Below the pieces are notes generated by a model. The model saw only the letters and a list, made by a program, of their open reading frames with translations, did not search any database and had not been told where the DNA came from. A stretch of 40,509 bases of DNA from an uncultured Anaerolineales bacterium (GTDB lineage: Bacteria > Chloroflexota > Anaerolineae > Anaerolineales > Villigracilaceae): the NCBI GenBank assembly GCA_937960595.1, contig CALGPL010000061.1, positions 1-40,509 on the forward strand, given 5' to 3'. Position numbers and translations under genes: made by a program. Below are positions 1 to 7,390 of this stretch, piece by piece; position 1 is the stretch's first letter, and every line of letters begins with the position of its first letter.

Positions 1-202
1 GGTACGGCCTTGCGGCGATACCCTGCCGAGGTAACGGTCGGCTTCCGGCTCACTTACTCCCACTGTTCACCGAACACTGAACACTGGTTTCTGCTCGCGG
101 CTCCGGGAGGATTTTCGGCTCCGTTGGCTGGCCCGGCTCGCACCGTTTCCGGGTTCGCTGACAGCGGCGGGGAGCCTACTCGTTCCCATCCTCGCCTTTC
201 GA
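1..202 (-). promoter_or_regulatory. T-box riboswitch leader, isoleucine specifier, truncated by window edge
   Basis: Read on the minus strand this is a T-box Stem I. The distal double T-loop motifs are AGCGA (159-155) and GGTGCGA (144-138). A K-turn-like AGTA lies at the base, and a GGCTCC/GGAGCC helix encloses the specifier loop. The specifier-loop sequence GAAAATC puts ATC (Ile) at 112-110. Downstream comes a linker hairpin, then a second hairpin with a GCAA loop at 22-1. The antiterminator with its UGGN bulge is not visible and should lie beyond position 1. In this family, uncharged tRNA-Ile pairs with the specifier and the antiterminator and switches on the downstream gene. The regulated gene is therefore off the left edge, most likely ileS or an Ile/branched-chain gene (inference). 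A well-placed promoter sits just upstream. Confidence 0.82.
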
Positions 203-208
203 GAGCGA

Positions 209-237
209 ATTATGCCACAGAATGGGCGAGGCTTCAA
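209..237 (-). promoter_or_regulatory. sigma-70-type promoter of the T-box transcript
   Basis: On the minus strand TTGAAG (237-232) is followed after 17 bp by CATAAT (214-209). Both hexamers match the consensus in at least four positions. The predicted start near 202 falls just before Stem I of the T-box. Confidence 0.65.
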
Positions 238-282
238 GGTTTGTCTGGTGAACGAAATCTATGGTTGCTCGGGGGAATTCTT

Positions 283-291
283 TGGTATACT
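283..291 (+). promoter_or_regulatory. extended -10 promoter for the GH36 gene
   Basis: TGG followed directly by TATACT forms an extended -10 element. No good -35 is seen at the usual spacing. The untranslated leader to the start codon at 412 would be about 110 nt. It contains no recognisable structure, only low-complexity sequence. Confidence 0.4.
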
Positions 292-411
292 CTCCCTCGT
301 TCAATACGAGACGGCCTTCCCCGGCCTGGTAAGCGCAAAAAAGGGGACAGTCCACGCCGCCGCAAGATGACCGTTGCTCGGGGAACCGCATCACTCACCA
401 GGAGCCTATCC

Positions 412-2007
412 ATGAGCGCCAAACTTGTCGAACGCCTGATCATCACTGCTGAGAAATCCCGCCCGGCCCCCGATGGCGGTTTTCTTTTGAGCGGCGCCGA
501 AGTCAGCGTAGAACTGCCTTTCGAACCGGCCCGCTATCTGTATCACGGCTGGCAATCCTGGTCTCTGGCCGCCTGGCGAGAAATCGATCAGCCTTTGCCT
601 CTCCAAAAACCGGCCATCCTTCACCCCATGCAACTCGACCCCGTCCATGTTCGTGACGCACGGCCAAACGGCTCCTGGCTGGGGGCGGTCGAAACACCCG
701 AAGAAGGCATCCTGTTCCTGGGCTCCCTCGGCCTGGATGCCCATGTCGAACTGGATGGCCGCCGCCTGATCGGCCGCTACGAAGCCGGAAGCGGCGACTG
801 GTTCGTCGGCGCCGGCGACGAAACAACGGTCATGGCCCGCTACGCCGACCTGCTGGCGAAACGCCTCGGCCAAGGGCGAGTTGCGACGCCGCCGCGGGTC
901 TGGTGTTCGTGGTACAGCCTGTACACTGCCATTGACGAAGCCCTCCTACACAAAGTCCTGGCCGACCTCGGCGACCTCCCCTTCGACGTCTTCCAAGTAG
1001 ACGACGGCTGGCAGCGGGCAATCGGCGACTGGGAACCCAACGCCAAGTTCCCCTCCGGCATGGACGCTCTCTCGGCTCACATCCGGGCTTCCGGCCGGAT
1101 TGCCGGTCTCTGGCTGGCCCCTCTCCTGGTCGTCCCCTCCGCGCCGCTCTATCACCAGCATCCCGACTGGTTGTTGCGCGATGAGAAAGGCCATCCCGTC
1201 TCGGCCGGCTTCAATTGGGGCGAACCACTCTACGCTCTGGACACCACCCATCCGGCCGCCCTCGAGTGGCTGGCGGCTCTGATGCGCAAGGTGCGCGGCT
1301 GGGGCTACGATTACCTGAAACTGGATTTCCTCTACGCCGGCGCCTTGCCCGGCAAACGTTACCTCGACCTGCCGCGCGAGGCCGCCTACCGCAACGGCCT
1401 CCAGGTGCTGCGCGAAGCCATGGGCGACGCCTACTTCCTGACCTGCGGCGCGCCGATCCTGCCCTCCATCGGCCTGTGCGATGGAATGCGCGTCGGGCCG
1501 GATGTGGCCGATCTGTGGGTCTCGCCGCGAGACGCCATCCTGCTCGCCAATCCGACCACCCCCGGCGGACAGAACGCCCTGCGCACCACCCTCCACCGTC
1601 TCTGGCTTTCCCCGTTGCTCCACACCGACCCAGACGTCGTCTACTTCCGCTCGCGACGCTGCAGCCTGTCTCCGCAGGAAAAGGGCCTGTTGCAAGACCT
1701 GAGCCTGGTCGCGGGCTTCAAAGCCACCTCCGATTTGCCCGCCTGGTGGACAGCCGAAGAGCGCCAGCAAGTGCAAACCTGGCTAGAAGCGCGTCCGCGC
1801 CTGCAACGCCTTGGACGCTACAGTTTCAAGATCGACGATCGCCCGGTGGATTTTGGCCCCCACATTGCGATGCCGCCCACCCCGCGAGGGCTCCAGAAAC
1901 TTCAGGGCAAGTTGATCGGCTGGCTTGGCAGCCAACCCTTTGTATTGCGCGTCCTGTTCAAAAACGGCGAACGCGCCTTGCAGAAAATGCTGGCAGAAAA
2001 CGTTTAA
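412..2007 (+). CDS. GH36-family alpha-galactosidase-like glycoside hydrolase
   Basis: The 531-residue protein resembles glycoside hydrolase family 36/clan GH-D enzymes, which release alpha-linked galactose by a retaining mechanism. After an N-terminal beta-rich region (residues 1-150), the (beta/alpha)8 barrel starts near the WCSWYSLY motif (about 164). It includes FQVDDGWQ (about 194-201). YLKLDF holds the likely nucleophile Asp305. RVGPD, matching the RxxxD pattern, holds the likely acid/base Asp364. No signal peptide is seen, so the enzyme is probably cytoplasmic. The open frame extends upstream to position 10, but the ATG at 412 has an AGGAG sequence eight bases upstream, and the upstream part overlaps the T-box, so 412 is preferred. 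The gene is monocistronic and its stop codon overlaps that of the convergent gene. Substrate specificity within the clan is not certain. Confidence 0.88.
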   Translation: MSAKLVERLIITAEKSRPAPDGGFLLSGAEVSVELPFEPARYLYHGWQSWSLAAWREIDQPLPLQKPAILHPMQLDPVHVRDARPNGSWLGAVETPEEGILFLGSLGLDAHVELDGRRLIGRYEAGSGDWFVGAGDETTVMARYADLLAKRLGQGRVATPPRVWCSWYSLYTAIDEALLHKVLADLGDLPFDVFQVDDGWQRAIGDWEPNAKFPSGMDALSAHIRASGRIAGLWLAPLLVVPSAPLYHQHPDWLLRDEKGHPVSAGFNWGEPLYALDTTHPAALEWLAALMRKVRGWGYDYLKLDFLYAGALPGKRYLDLPREAAYRNGLQVLREAMGDAYFLTCGAPILPSIGLCDGMRVGPDVADLWVSPRDAILLANPTTPGGQNALRTTLHRLWLSPLLHTDPDVVYFRSRRCSLSPQEKGLLQDLSLVAGFKATSDLPAWWTAEERQQVQTWLEARPRLQRLGRYSFKIDDRPVDFGPHIAMPPTPRGLQKLQGKLIGWLGSQPFVLRVLFKNGERALQKMLAENV

Positions 2008-2384
2008 TTTTTCCCCGCCTCGCCGGTAATGATCGGAACAAGCAGGGTATAAATAGGCAGCACGACCGAGCCCAATGACTGGTTGTACCAATCGAAGAAG
2101 GTGAACGGCCCGCCAATCGCAAACATCCAGAGCACCATTGAAATTGTCGAAAGAAATAGGTGCCGGAACGACTTGACCCGCATGACTCGCCACAACCACA
2201 AGGGGGTCAAAAACGTCAACGTTCCCGCCAGAATCCACAAGCCCATCTCCAAATAAGCAGGATGATCGGCAAACGAACTGCGCAACACCCCCTCGACCGA
2301 AACAAAAACCATCACGATCTCGGTGGGAATGTATTTCAACAGGCGGGAAAGATAACTGTCTCCGGAATTAATGGATCGGGCCAT
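2004..2384 (-). CDS. small integral membrane protein, unknown function
   Basis: This 126-residue protein has a short polar N-terminus followed by about four hydrophobic segments: around residues 20-35, 45-68, 80-95 and 103-120. I do not recognise a named family. Features to search with are the conserved-looking YIPTEIV and a polar turn between segments. An in-frame TTG lies four codons upstream, but the ATG at 2384 has GGAGAG at good spacing and is preferred. Its stop codon shares four bases with the stop of the convergent GH36 gene, so the two transcripts end in each other. A minus-strand promoter lies about 40 bp upstream of the start. Confidence 0.6.
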   Translation of the reverse strand: MARSINSGDSYLSRLLKYIPTEIVMVFVSVEGVLRSSFADHPAYLEMGLWILAGTLTFLTPLWLWRVMRVKSFRHLFLSTISMVLWMFAIGGPFTFFDWYNQSLGSVVLPIYTLLVPIITGEAGKN

Positions 2385-2422
2385 GTCTCTCTCCAAAGGA
2401 ACAGAATCGGCGCACCATGTAT

Positions 2423-2451
2423 ACTATATAACAAATTCTCCGATCGAACAA
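2423..2451 (-). promoter_or_regulatory. sigma-70-type promoter of the small membrane protein gene
   Basis: Minus strand: TTGTTC (2451-2446), 17-bp spacer, TATAGT (2428-2423). The untranslated leader would be about 30 nt. Position and spacing are good, and the match to consensus is moderate. Confidence 0.55.
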
Positions 2452-2464
2452 CAAGAAAACCGGA

Positions 2465-5215
2465 TCAACTTCTGTCTGCAATCAAAGCCGACAGGGTCCG
2501 CACCGCCCCCGGCTCGGACAAATGCAGGCGCAAGACGCGCCGGCCGCGAGCGAGGAGCGCCTCGTAGTCGCCCAGCGCCTGACAGCGCTGGAGAACGCCA
2601 AAGGTCAATCCCTGGCCGGGGATTTCCACATCCTCGACCGGATCGGCGGTAATCTGCAAGAACAAACCGGTATCCGGCCCGCCCTTGTGCAGTTGGCCCG
2701 TCGAGTGCAGGAAACGCGGCCCAAAGCCGACCGTCGTGGCGCAGCCGGTGCGGGCGCGGACTCCCAGCCGCAGTTCGGTGAGGACGGCTTCCATCTCGGC
2801 CGTGCGCGGCAGATAGGCATTGATGGCGACGTAGTCGCCGGGGCGGCTGGCGCCCAGGAAAGCGGCCAGAACAGCACCGAGATCTGCCCCCTCGACTCTC
2901 TGCCCCGCATAGACTTTGACGCCGTCCCCTTCCCAGGCTGGCTTTGGCTCCTCCAATTTCTTGTTTTGGCTATACGCAAACAATTTGGCCTTGGTGCGGT
3001 CTTTGTTGTCTTGCACATCGGGCTGATCGAAGGGATTGACGCCCAGCACAGCACAGGCATAGGCAATGGCCATTTCCCAACGGTAGAATTCCGGAATCAA
3101 CGCGTATGGCCCCGGGATGGGAAACTCCAAGACAGGCTGCCCCGCCCGGCGCAATTGCGTCACGGCCGCATCCTGTTCGCCGCTTTGGCGCAGATAGACG
3201 AACAGGCGGTCGCTGCCGTAATCGCCCGGAGCGCCGACCGGCTCGCCATCCACTACGACGATGCCCCGGCCCTGCTTGCCGGACGACTCGGCAATCAGTT
3301 GCTCAAGCCATGAGCCAAACGGACGGAGGGGGGCGTCGGCAATCAGAGTCAGTTTGTCGCGGCCGGCGAGGGCTGCCTCTCCCAGAATGGCGCCCAGCAC
3401 CAGACCCGGATTGCGCCCTCCGTTGACGTCCGCCCCGCACTGGTCTGCCATGCGGGCGGCCTCGTCGAGAATCGTCTCCAGGTCGAGGCCGAGCAGGGCG
3501 GCGGGGACAAGGCCAAAATGGGTCAGGACGGAGAACCGCCCGCCCACGCTGGCATCTGCCAGGAAAGTCTTGCGAAAGCCGCGGGCGTTGGCCAGGGCGT
3601 CGAGCGAGGTGCCGCGGTCGGTGATGGCCACAAAATGGTCGCCCACCCGCCGGCCGAGCGTCTTCTCACCCAGCGCCCAGAAGTAGTGCAGCATGGCATT
3701 GATCTCGGCCGTCCCGCCTGATTTGCTTGCGACGGTATAGAGCGTCTCTTCGGGCGGGAAGGCTCGCGCCGCCGCCAAGACCTGGGCCGGGTCGGTGGAA
3801 TCGAGGATGGCAAACTCAAATCCCGGCGGACAGCCAAACACGAGGGCCAAGAGTTCGGGGGCAAGCGATGAACCGCCCATGCCGAGCAGCAGCGCCTTGC
3901 GCGGGCCGGCGCGGCGGATAGAGGCGGCGAAACCGTTGATCTCGCCTACATGACGGCGGGAGGTTTTGGGCAGGGTGACCCAGCCGAGCCGTTGACGGAT
4001 CTCCTCCTGCCCGGCCGGATCGGACGTCCACAATGACGGATCGGGGCGGTGCAGACGGGCCGGGGCGTCGTCGGCTACGAGGCGGGCCACGCTGCGGGCG
4101 GCGGGCGCGGCCAAAGGTCCCAAATCGGCCACGGCTGCAGTTCGGCGCGCTTCGATCGTCGCCATCATGGCCGCGAAGGCGTCCGCGAAAGCGCGCACAC
4201 CTTCAGCCTCCAGTTCCTCGGCGACTCGCTCGATGAAAATACCCGCCTCGGCCAAATCCTGCATCAGACGGCGGGCGCCGTCCAGGTCTTTCGTCAGGGT
4301 GTGGGCGACCGTGCCGTGATCGCGGAAAGCCTCCAGCGTTTGAGGAGGAACGGTGTTGACGGTGGCCGGGCCGATCAGTTCATCCACATAGAGCGTATCA
4401 GGGTAAGCCGGGTTCTTGGTGCTGGTGGAGGCCCACAGCGGACGCTGGATGCGTCCACCCGCAGCCTGCAGACTGGAAAAGCGCTCGCCGCCGAAGACTT
4501 TGCGGAATTCATCGTAAGCCAGGCGGGCATTGGCGATGGCCGCCCGGCCGCGCAGAGGCGAATCGGGAGGCAACCAAGCGTCGATCTTGGTGTCGAAACG
4601 GGAGACGAAGAACGAGGCCACCGAGGCGACCTGCTCGATCGGCTGACCGGCCCGCAGGCGGTCTTCCAGTCCAGAAAGGTAGGCGTCCATCACCTCGCGA
4701 TAGCGCTGAAGCGAAAAGATGAGCGTGACGTTGACGTTGACCCCGGCGGCGATCAGGCGACGCACGGCAGGCAGTCCCTGCGGCGTGGCGGGAACCTTGA
4801 TCATCAAATTGGGAAAAGCGACCTTCTGCCAGAGTTCCCGCGCCTGGGCAACGGTGGCTTCGGTGTCGTGGGCGAGGGCGGGATCGACCTCCAGGCTGAC
4901 ATAACCGTCTGCGCCGCCGGTCTCGTTGTAGAGGCGCAGGAAAAGTCCGCAGGCGGCGCGGATATCCTCCACGGCCAGTTGCCAGAAAATTTCTTCTGCC
5001 TTCCAGCCGGCCCAGGCCATGGGGAGCAGCGCGGAATCATAGTCATTGGTGCGGGCGATGGCAGCATGAAAAATCGAAGGGTTCGAGGTGATCCCTCGAA
5101 TCTCACCGCGGGCAATCATGCCGGCCAGTTCGCCGTTCTCGATGAGACGGCGCTGGATGTTGTCGTACCACAAGGACTGACCGAGGTCGGTAAGTTGTCT
5201 GAAACGGGAAGGCAT
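2465..5215 (-). CDS. bifunctional transaldolase / glucose-6-phosphate isomerase
   Basis: This 916-residue fusion joins two enzymes of central sugar metabolism. Residues 1-360 are a transaldolase, with TSNPSIF near 43 and the Schiff-base Lys140 in the segment MIKVPAT. It moves a dihydroxyacetone unit between sugar phosphates in the pentose phosphate pathway. From about residue 420 to the end is a phosphoglucose isomerase with the SIS-type GMGGSSLAPE and KSGGTAEIN phosphate-binding loops, SGKQGRG and the C-terminal NPFDQPDVQ segment. It interconverts glucose-6-P and fructose-6-P. The ATG at 5215 follows TAGGAG at good spacing. An upstream TTG-initiated extension lacks such a site. rpiB lies 48 bp upstream in the same direction, so ribose-5-P isomerase, transaldolase and Pgi activities are co-expressed. 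Tal-Pgi fusions are known in several bacterial phyla. Confidence 0.95.
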   Translation of the reverse strand: MPSRFRQLTDLGQSLWYDNIQRRLIENGELAGMIARGEIRGITSNPSIFHAAIARTNDYDSALLPMAWAGWKAEEIFWQLAVEDIRAACGLFLRLYNETGGADGYVSLEVDPALAHDTEATVAQARELWQKVAFPNLMIKVPATPQGLPAVRRLIAAGVNVNVTLIFSLQRYREVMDAYLSGLEDRLRAGQPIEQVASVASFFVSRFDTKIDAWLPPDSPLRGRAAIANARLAYDEFRKVFGGERFSSLQAAGGRIQRPLWASTSTKNPAYPDTLYVDELIGPATVNTVPPQTLEAFRDHGTVAHTLTKDLDGARRLMQDLAEAGIFIERVAEELEAEGVRAFADAFAAMMATIEARRTAAVADLGPLAAPAARSVARLVADDAPARLHRPDPSLWTSDPAGQEEIRQRLGWVTLPKTSRRHVGEINGFAASIRRAGPRKALLLGMGGSSLAPELLALVFGCPPGFEFAILDSTDPAQVLAAARAFPPEETLYTVASKSGGTAEINAMLHYFWALGEKTLGRRVGDHFVAITDRGTSLDALANARGFRKTFLADASVGGRFSVLTHFGLVPAALLGLDLETILDEAARMADQCGADVNGGRNPGLVLGAILGEAALAGRDKLTLIADAPLRPFGSWLEQLIAESSGKQGRGIVVVDGEPVGAPGDYGSDRLFVYLRQSGEQDAAVTQLRRAGQPVLEFPIPGPYALIPEFYRWEMAIAYACAVLGVNPFDQPDVQDNKDRTKAKLFAYSQNKKLEEPKPAWEGDGVKVYAGQRVEGADLGAVLAAFLGASRPGDYVAINAYLPRTAEMEAVLTELRLGVRARTGCATTVGFGPRFLHSTGQLHKGGPDTGLFLQITADPVEDVEIPGQGLTFGVLQRCQALGDYEALLARGRRVLRLHLSEPGAVRTLSALIADRS

Positions 5216-5263
5216 GGAGTCTCCTACGAATGCGGATAATTTTTTGGACAAGACACGGTCAAT

Positions 5264-5722
5264 TCATCGGCGCGCTTCCAGGGCGCGGATTTTGGACACC
5301 CTTCTGGCGTGGCGTTCCTGGCCCGGGTCGCGGCCCAGGAAACGGGCCGCCAGAAAGGCCGACACGATCTCACGCGCCGGTTCGGGCCCGATGATGCGAG
5401 CGCCCAGGCAGAGAACATTCATGTCATCATGTTCGACGCCCTGATGGGCAGAATAGGTGTCATGACAGACACCCGCATAGACGCCGATCATTTTGTTGGC
5501 GGCAATGCATGCCCCAACCCCCGACCCGCACACCAGGATGCCGCGCTCGGCTTCCCCCATCTGAATGGCGCGGCCGACCTTCTCGGCGTAATCGGGATAA
5601 TCGACCGGCTCGGCCGAATCGGTCCCCAGGTCCAGGGGGGTGTGTCCGGCGCGGCGCACGGCCTCCAGAACGGTTTCTTTCATCGGATATCCGGCATGGT
5701 CACAGGCAATCGCAATCTTCAT
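5264..5722 (-). CDS. rpiB: ribose-5-phosphate isomerase B
   Basis: The 152-residue protein matches RpiB in length and motifs: the N-terminal CDHAG, the catalytic Cys65 and anion-hole loop in VCGSGVG, and the CHDTYSA and NVLCLG segments. It interconverts ribulose-5-P and ribose-5-P in the non-oxidative pentose phosphate pathway. RpiB-family proteins can also act on other sugar phosphates such as allose-6-P, which sequence alone does not exclude. The ATG at 5722 has AAGGAC upstream. A longer in-frame extension to 5791 runs through the promoter region and is rejected. It is the first gene of an rpiB/tal-pgi operon. Confidence 0.93.
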   Translation of the reverse strand: MKIAIACDHAGYPMKETVLEAVRRAGHTPLDLGTDSAEPVDYPDYAEKVGRAIQMGEAERGILVCGSGVGACIAANKMIGVYAGVCHDTYSAHQGVEHDDMNVLCLGARIIGPEPAREIVSAFLAARFLGRDPGQERHARRVSKIRALEARR

Positions 5723-5742
5723 GGCACAGTCCTTCTGCGGGA

Positions 5743-5751
5743 ATTTTACCA
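5743..5751 (-). promoter_or_regulatory. extended -10 promoter of rpiB/tal-pgi
   Basis: On the minus strand TGG precedes TAAAAT (5748-5743), an extended -10. No convincing -35 is visible. The start codon at 5722 is about 20 nt downstream, leaving a very short leader that still includes the ribosome binding site. Confidence 0.4.
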
Positions 5752-5785
5752 TGTCCGGCCGATGGCCAAATTGCAAGAAACGCAT

Positions 5786-5814
5786 TTGCATTTCGGGGAT
5801 TTCTATGCAATAAT
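5786..5814 (+). promoter_or_regulatory. sigma-70-type promoter of the small membrane / zinc-ribbon gene pair
   Basis: TTGCAT (5786-5791), a 17-bp spacer and AATAAT (5809-5814). The predicted start is about 40 nt ahead of the ATG at 5861, which has a strong AGGAG. Confidence 0.55.
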
Positions 5815-5860
5815 ACTCCTAGCAAGTCTCCTAATCCTCATTCACCCTTAAGGAGAAAAA

Positions 5861-6225
5861 ATGTGCCTATTATTCTTTGAGATCGCCCTCTTCGTCAGCG
5901 GTTTGATTGCATTGATTAACGCCAAATTCCCCTCGGCAAAGGAACCTTTTTAACCGGCGCGAAGGCGCGGATTGCCGGCGGTATTCTCATGCTGCCGATT
6001 CCGCTGGCATTGGGAGCCGGGGTGCTCCTTGGCGCGCTGATGGGGACGGGAGCACTGCCCTACAGCACGCAAGATTACATTCCGTGCATCGAAATCGGGA
6101 TTGTTCTTATCTGCGTGGGCGGCGCCTACGGCTTCGCCTATGCCAACAAACCGAGCGCTCCCCCGCCGCAGGAGCCGCCGAGCATTCCGCCCCAAGAGCC
6201 GCCCGCCGTTCCCCCGGCCCCTTAG
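5861..6225 (+). CDS. small membrane protein gene interrupted by a -1 frameshift at a T run
   Basis: A good ribosome binding site (AGGAG, 5851-5855) leads into an ATG at 5861, whose frame ends after 30 codons at TAA 5951-5953. A shift to the -1 frame at the T5 run (5947-5951) joins it seamlessly to a frame ending at 6225. This gives a 121-residue protein with an N-terminal helix, a basic TGAKAR segment, two more hydrophobic helices and a Pro-rich tail with repeated PPQEPP. The two halves together resemble small bacterial membrane proteins that pair a first helix with a Gly-rich second one. The second half alone has only an internal ATG (5989) with no ribosome binding site. The gene may be a pseudogene, a programmed frameshift (Phe codon before a stop on a T run) or carry a one-base sequence error. 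The zinc-ribbon gene follows after 26 bp. Confidence 0.6.
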
Positions 6226-6251
6226 GGGCCGCTTAACCGCAAGGAAAAGGT

Positions 6252-7322
6252 ATGACGACCTCTCCGCCCAATCCCATTCAACAATTGGCCAGTGAAATCA
6301 GCGCCTTGCAGAGCAAAATCGGCCAATTGCAAGAAGGCGTCCGGCTGAAAACCGCGCGTGACGCTGTCGAGGATCTGCAGACCAAAGTCAACGGCATGGC
6401 GCAGCGCCTTGCCGGCCTGCGTCAGCGTGGGTACGTTTTCGAGAAAGAACTAGAGCCACAGGCTGCCGATTTTGTCAAGCAGTGGCAGGGGCTCTACCCC
6501 TCTATCCAGCAGCAAGTTAACGTACAAGCGGCTCAATTGCAGGCTGCGCTGCGCCCCCTCGAGACTCAAATGACCCAGTTGGGCGGCTTGCGCAACAATC
6601 CGATGGCAGCGCGGCCGCTGGTCGCCAGCCTCAAGGCCGCCGTCGCGACGCTGGAAGGCCAGGTCTCGGCCGCCGAGCGGACAATTGCGGGCATGTACGA
6701 CCGCTTCAGCAACGAGGTTTCCAAAGCAGACCGACACCTGAGCGACATCGAGCAATTGTTGGCCGATCTGGCCGAGGCCAGTTTTCCGTTGCTGCCAACC
6801 GAAGCCGGAATCGCTTCGGTCAAGGCCGTCTGGTGCAAGATGGGCAAGGAACAGAAAGACGACCCAGAGGGGGTGTTGTTCCTGACCGACCAGCGTCTGA
6901 TCTTTGAACAGAAAGAGAAGGTGACCACCAAGAAAGTCCTGTTCGTGGCCACCGAAAAGCAAAAGGTACAGGCGCTGCAGTGGGAGGTGCCGGTTGCCCT
7001 GGTGGACAGGGTGCAGACCAGCAAACAGGGGCTGATGAAGAACGAGGATCACATCGAAGTCCGCTTTGTCTCAGGGGCGCCGCGCGAGGTGGTCCATCTC
7101 CACATCTGGGAATCGTGCGACCAGTGGCAGGCGCTCATCCAGCGGGCCAAGGCCAAGGAATTCGACAAGGATCGCGCCATCGCCATTGACCAAAGCGAAG
7201 TGGATAAGGTCAAGGCTGCCCCCAGTCAATGTCCGTCCTGCGGAGCCAACCTCAATCAGGTGATCCTACGCGGCCAGGATACGCTGAAGTGTGAATACTG
7301 CGGCTACGTCATCCGGTTGTAA
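6252..7322 (+). CDS. coiled-coil, GRAM-like and zinc-ribbon protein
   Basis: I do not recognise a characterised function for this 356-residue soluble protein. Residues 1-185 are rich in heptad-like Leu/Gln/Ala patterns and are probably a long coiled coil. Residues about 190-305 contain a GVLFLTDQRLIFEQKE segment typical of bacterial PH/GRAM-like (YokE/bPH) domains, which often bind membranes or scaffold complexes. The C-terminus is a zinc ribbon with CPSCG and CEYCG cysteine pairs about 20 residues apart. There is no signal peptide. AAGGAAAAGG precedes the ATG. It is probably cotranscribed with the membrane protein 26 bp upstream, which suggests a membrane-associated complex (inference). Confidence 0.75.
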   Translation: MTTSPPNPIQQLASEISALQSKIGQLQEGVRLKTARDAVEDLQTKVNGMAQRLAGLRQRGYVFEKELEPQAADFVKQWQGLYPSIQQQVNVQAAQLQAALRPLETQMTQLGGLRNNPMAARPLVASLKAAVATLEGQVSAAERTIAGMYDRFSNEVSKADRHLSDIEQLLADLAEASFPLLPTEAGIASVKAVWCKMGKEQKDDPEGVLFLTDQRLIFEQKEKVTTKKVLFVATEKQKVQALQWEVPVALVDRVQTSKQGLMKNEDHIEVRFVSGAPREVVHLHIWESCDQWQALIQRAKAKEFDKDRAIAIDQSEVDKVKAAPSQCPSCGANLNQVILRGQDTLKCEYCGYVIRL

Positions 7323-7340
7323 ACGGTCTGTCAAAACAAA

Positions 7341-7374
7341 AACTTCCGGGGCCTGGCAACCCCGGAAGTTTTTT
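7341..7374. terminator. bidirectional intrinsic terminator
   Basis: A perfect 11-bp stem (7341-7351 with 7360-7370, 8-nt loop) is followed by a T run on the plus strand and by an interrupted T run on the minus strand. It separates the convergent zinc-ribbon gene and the YeeE-rhodanese gene and can serve both. Confidence 0.88.
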
Positions 7375-7390
7375 AACGTCTTTCCGCCTC

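Noticed and set aside
10-411. Upstream extension of the GH36 reading frame
   Set aside because: It runs antisense to the T-box leader and its promoter. The ATG at 412 has a good ribosome binding site and matches the start of the fold.
4049-5239. 396-codon open frame opposite the tal-pgi gene
   Set aside because: It is an antisense shadow of the transaldolase domain, with no ribosome binding site or known motif.
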